Origin: Desulfobacterales bacterium
GTDB lineage: Bacteria; Desulfobacterota; Desulfobulbia; Desulfobulbales; Desulfocapsaceae
Length of the DNA: 6,825 nt
NCBI GenBank assembly: GCA_013042695.1
Contig: JABDPQ010000689.1
Location: 1 to 6,825 of the forward strand
Reading direction: 5' to 3'
How positions within the stretch are numbered: the first letter of the stretch is position 1; each line of letters starts with the position of its first letter. Of this stretch, positions 5,281-6,825 are shown piece after piece. The notes below the pieces were generated by a model. That model saw nothing but the letters and a program-made list of their open reading frames with translations. It was not told the origin of the DNA and ran no database searches. Made by a program: the position numbers and the translations under genes.

Positions 5281-6432
5281 ATGAAAATTAAAAATCTCAT
5301 CGCAAGTGTTCACCAATATCCAGTGTACCTGCCGATGATCGAAAAACCCCTTGAGCACCGAATCTTTACATTTTGTGAAATTGAGACCGATGCGGGAATT
5401 AAAGGATGTGGTGTCACGGGTGCCTTTCTGCCATGGTCGATTGTGATGGCTCTAAAACATGACATTCTGCCGGCAATAAAAGACATGGATGCCCGAGATA
5501 CTGAGGCGATTCATGCCAAGATTTGGTGGACGCTGAATCCACGTGCATATACCGGTGTTATATCAAATGCGCTAGCAGCTCTTGATATTGCCTTATGGGA
5601 TATCAAGGGTAAGCAAGCCGGCCGCTCAATTGCTCAGCTCTTGGGTGGTTTTCGTGACTGGGCAGGAACGTACATTACCTTTGGTTACCCATTTTTCGAT
5701 CGAGATCAACTCGTTGAATATGCCAAAAAATTTGTCTCAGAGGGTAATACCCGACTGAAAATGGTCGTAGCCTGCGATAAAGGCGGCTGGCGAGAAGATG
5801 CCATACGAATCCGTAAAGTGCGTGAAGCCGTCGGCGACGATATTGATCTGATGATTGATGCGAACTATCGATTTACACCGGTCGAAGCCAGATTATTATG
5901 CCGCCAAATAGAGGATTTAAATCTGACTTGGTTTGAGGAACCATTGCACCAGAATGACGCACGAGCCCTGGCCGATCTCAGGAGTAAAACAAGCATTCCG
6001 ATTGCAGCCGGTCAGATGGAAGGCCACAGGTGGCGTATTCGCGAGCTGGTCGAGAAAGAAGCAATTGATATTTTACAGCCAAATTGCTGTTACAACGGCG
6101 GTTACACGGAAACTCAGAAAGCAGCACACCTTGCCCAGATTTACAATCTTCCGATCGCAAACGGGGGAGGCTGGCCAATTTTCAATATGCACACAATGGC
6201 CGGTTGTATGAATGGGATGTGGACTGAATTTCACTGGGGTATGTGGCAGGCAGGTCAACGATTTTTTAATGGTTCACCTGGTCCTGAAAATAACCAGGTG
6301 AAGATACCTGATAAACCAGGTCTTGGTTTCGAGCCAAACTATGAGATGTTGAAAGACAGTCTTGTTAAAGACCCCAATGATTTGATGGAAGCTGGCATGC
6401 AGACCAATCTTGACGTCATCACCAAAGTTTAG
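5281..6432 (+). CDS. Enolase-superfamily enzyme, mandelate racemase/muconate lactonizing type, atypical active site
   Basis: Encodes 383 residues with the usual plan: an N-terminal capping domain (about 1-125), then a TIM barrel. Family marks include LAALDIALWDIKGKQAGRSI (98-117), the metal ligand Asp193 in MIDANYRF, and Glu219 in WFEEP, 26 residues later as in mandelate racemase. Other expected residues differ when aligned by hand. The KxK motif reads Arg158-Leu-Lys160. The third metal-ligand position (GE) is Gln245, with Glu247 two residues on. The Asp of QPD is Asn268. The usual barrel His is at Asn294 in IANGGGWP. His304 and His318 lie near and might take part. The family abstracts a proton next to a carboxylate (racemases, sugar-acid dehydratases, cycloisomerases). 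No substrate can be named. The ATG has only a weak ribosome binding site. The next gene starts 116 nt downstream. Confidence 0.85.
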   Translation: MKIKNLIASVHQYPVYLPMIEKPLEHRIFTFCEIETDAGIKGCGVTGAFLPWSIVMALKHDILPAIKDMDARDTEAIHAKIWWTLNPRAYTGVISNALAALDIALWDIKGKQAGRSIAQLLGGFRDWAGTYITFGYPFFDRDQLVEYAKKFVSEGNTRLKMVVACDKGGWREDAIRIRKVREAVGDDIDLMIDANYRFTPVEARLLCRQIEDLNLTWFEEPLHQNDARALADLRSKTSIPIAAGQMEGHRWRIRELVEKEAIDILQPNCCYNGGYTETQKAAHLAQIYNLPIANGGGWPIFNMHTMAGCMNGMWTEFHWGMWQAGQRFFNGSPGPENNQVKIPDKPGLGFEPNYEMLKDSLVKDPNDLMEAGMQTNLDVITKV

Positions 6433-6548
6433 CTGGTCACTATAATTTATTTTAATACGCTATCGGTTTGGCGTGCAGGTGATCTGTATCTTCCAGCCGT
6501 TTTTAATTGATGGGTATTTCTCGGCGAAAATTTGGCAAGGGGAAAACA

Positions 6549-6825
6549 ATGGCTGAAACGTTCTTGATCACTCCAATTGGCTATGTCAAATCAAGCCGTC
6601 AAGAAGTGTTTGACGATGATTGGCATAAAGAGCAATTTGCTATTGAGTTGGCGCCGGAGTTTAATAATAGTGCACTTAAAGGATTAGATTCTTTTTCACA
6701 TGTTGAGGTTATCTTTTATCTCCATAAAGTAGATACTGAAAAAATTGAAAAATCAGCCAGACACCCACGAAATAACAAAGCATGGCCCAAGGTGGGTATC
6801 TTCTCCCAAAGAGTAAAAAACAGGC
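6549..6825 (+). CDS. TrmO/TsaA (UPF0066) family protein, N-terminal part (runs off right edge)
   Basis: Partial gene with 92 codons in the window; the frame is open at the edge. GGGGA lies 5 nt before the ATG at 6549. The sequence shows the family marks ITPIGYVKS (7-15), GLDSFSHVEVIFYLHKV (45-61) and a segment RHPRNN...PKVGIFSQRVKNR (71-92). In order and spacing these match the E. coli TrmO regions GLEAFSHLWILFVFH and RMGVFATR. TrmO uses S-adenosylmethionine to methylate N6 of t6A at position 37 in some tRNAs. Many bacteria and archaea carry shorter paralogues whose substrate is unknown, and this may be one. No clear promoter precedes it, so it may be cotranscribed with the enolase-family gene 116 nt upstream, but the gap is long for tight coupling. 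Confidence 0.85.
   Translation, partial: MAETFLITPIGYVKSSRQEVFDDDWHKEQFAIELAPEFNNSALKGLDSFSHVEVIFYLHKVDTEKIEKSARHPRNNKAWPKVGIFSQRVKNR

Noticed and set aside
6441..6504. TATAAT at 6441-6446 as a promoter for the TrmO-like gene, and a weak stem (6465-6471/6493-6498) with TTTTT as a terminator
   Set aside because: There is no -35 box at a usable distance (TTGACG at 6410 is 25 nt away), and the stem has a bulge, a wobble pair and a 21-nt loop.

Overview
The window looks like chromosomal DNA of an anaerobic, Na+-using bacterium. The main evidence is a complete operon for a biotin-dependent, sodium-pumping decarboxylase of the methylmalonyl-CoA type. Strong GGGAG(G) ribosome binding sites, moderate base composition and AT-rich gaps would suit a Desulfobacterota (Desulfobulbaceae-like) genome. 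That taxonomic guess is inference and weak; no marker gene is present.

Layout. (1) Positions 1-134, minus strand: the first 44 codons of a small ABM-like (dimeric alpha-beta barrel) protein that runs off the left edge. (2) 135-523: a non-coding gap with two back-to-back promoter candidates whose -35 boxes overlap. To their right lie two inverted repeats, a 9-bp hairpin (328-363) and a 14-bp stem enclosing 76 nt (369-472), in what would be the leader of the next gene. (3) 524-835, plus: a 103-residue protein with two membrane segments and no recognised function. (4) 986-4566, minus: mmdA-mmdD-mmdC-mmdB, transcribed right to left with gaps of 15 to 20 nt. The carboxyltransferase alpha subunit, the small membrane anchor delta, the biotin carrier gamma and the Na+-translocating beta subunit are all intact. 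(5) 4567-5280: a 714-nt, mostly AT-rich divergent intergenic region with candidate operators for both flanking units. (6) 5281-6432, plus: an enolase-superfamily (mandelate racemase / muconate lactonizing type) enzyme. Its key catalytic and metal-binding positions appear substituted. (7) 6549 to the right edge, plus: the N-terminal half of a TrmO/TsaA (UPF0066) family methyltransferase.

Function. The four Mmd subunits form one machine. MmdA moves the carboxyl group from methylmalonyl-CoA to biotin on MmdC. MmdB releases CO2 from carboxybiotin and exports Na+. MmdD holds the complex at the membrane. This conserves energy in fermentations or respirations that pass through methylmalonyl-CoA. The enolase-family gene is divergent from the operon and has its own promoter, so a shared pathway is not implied. 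The most interesting points are the altered active site of the enolase-family enzyme, the structured leader before the membrane protein, and the repeat-flanked promoter of the enolase-family gene.
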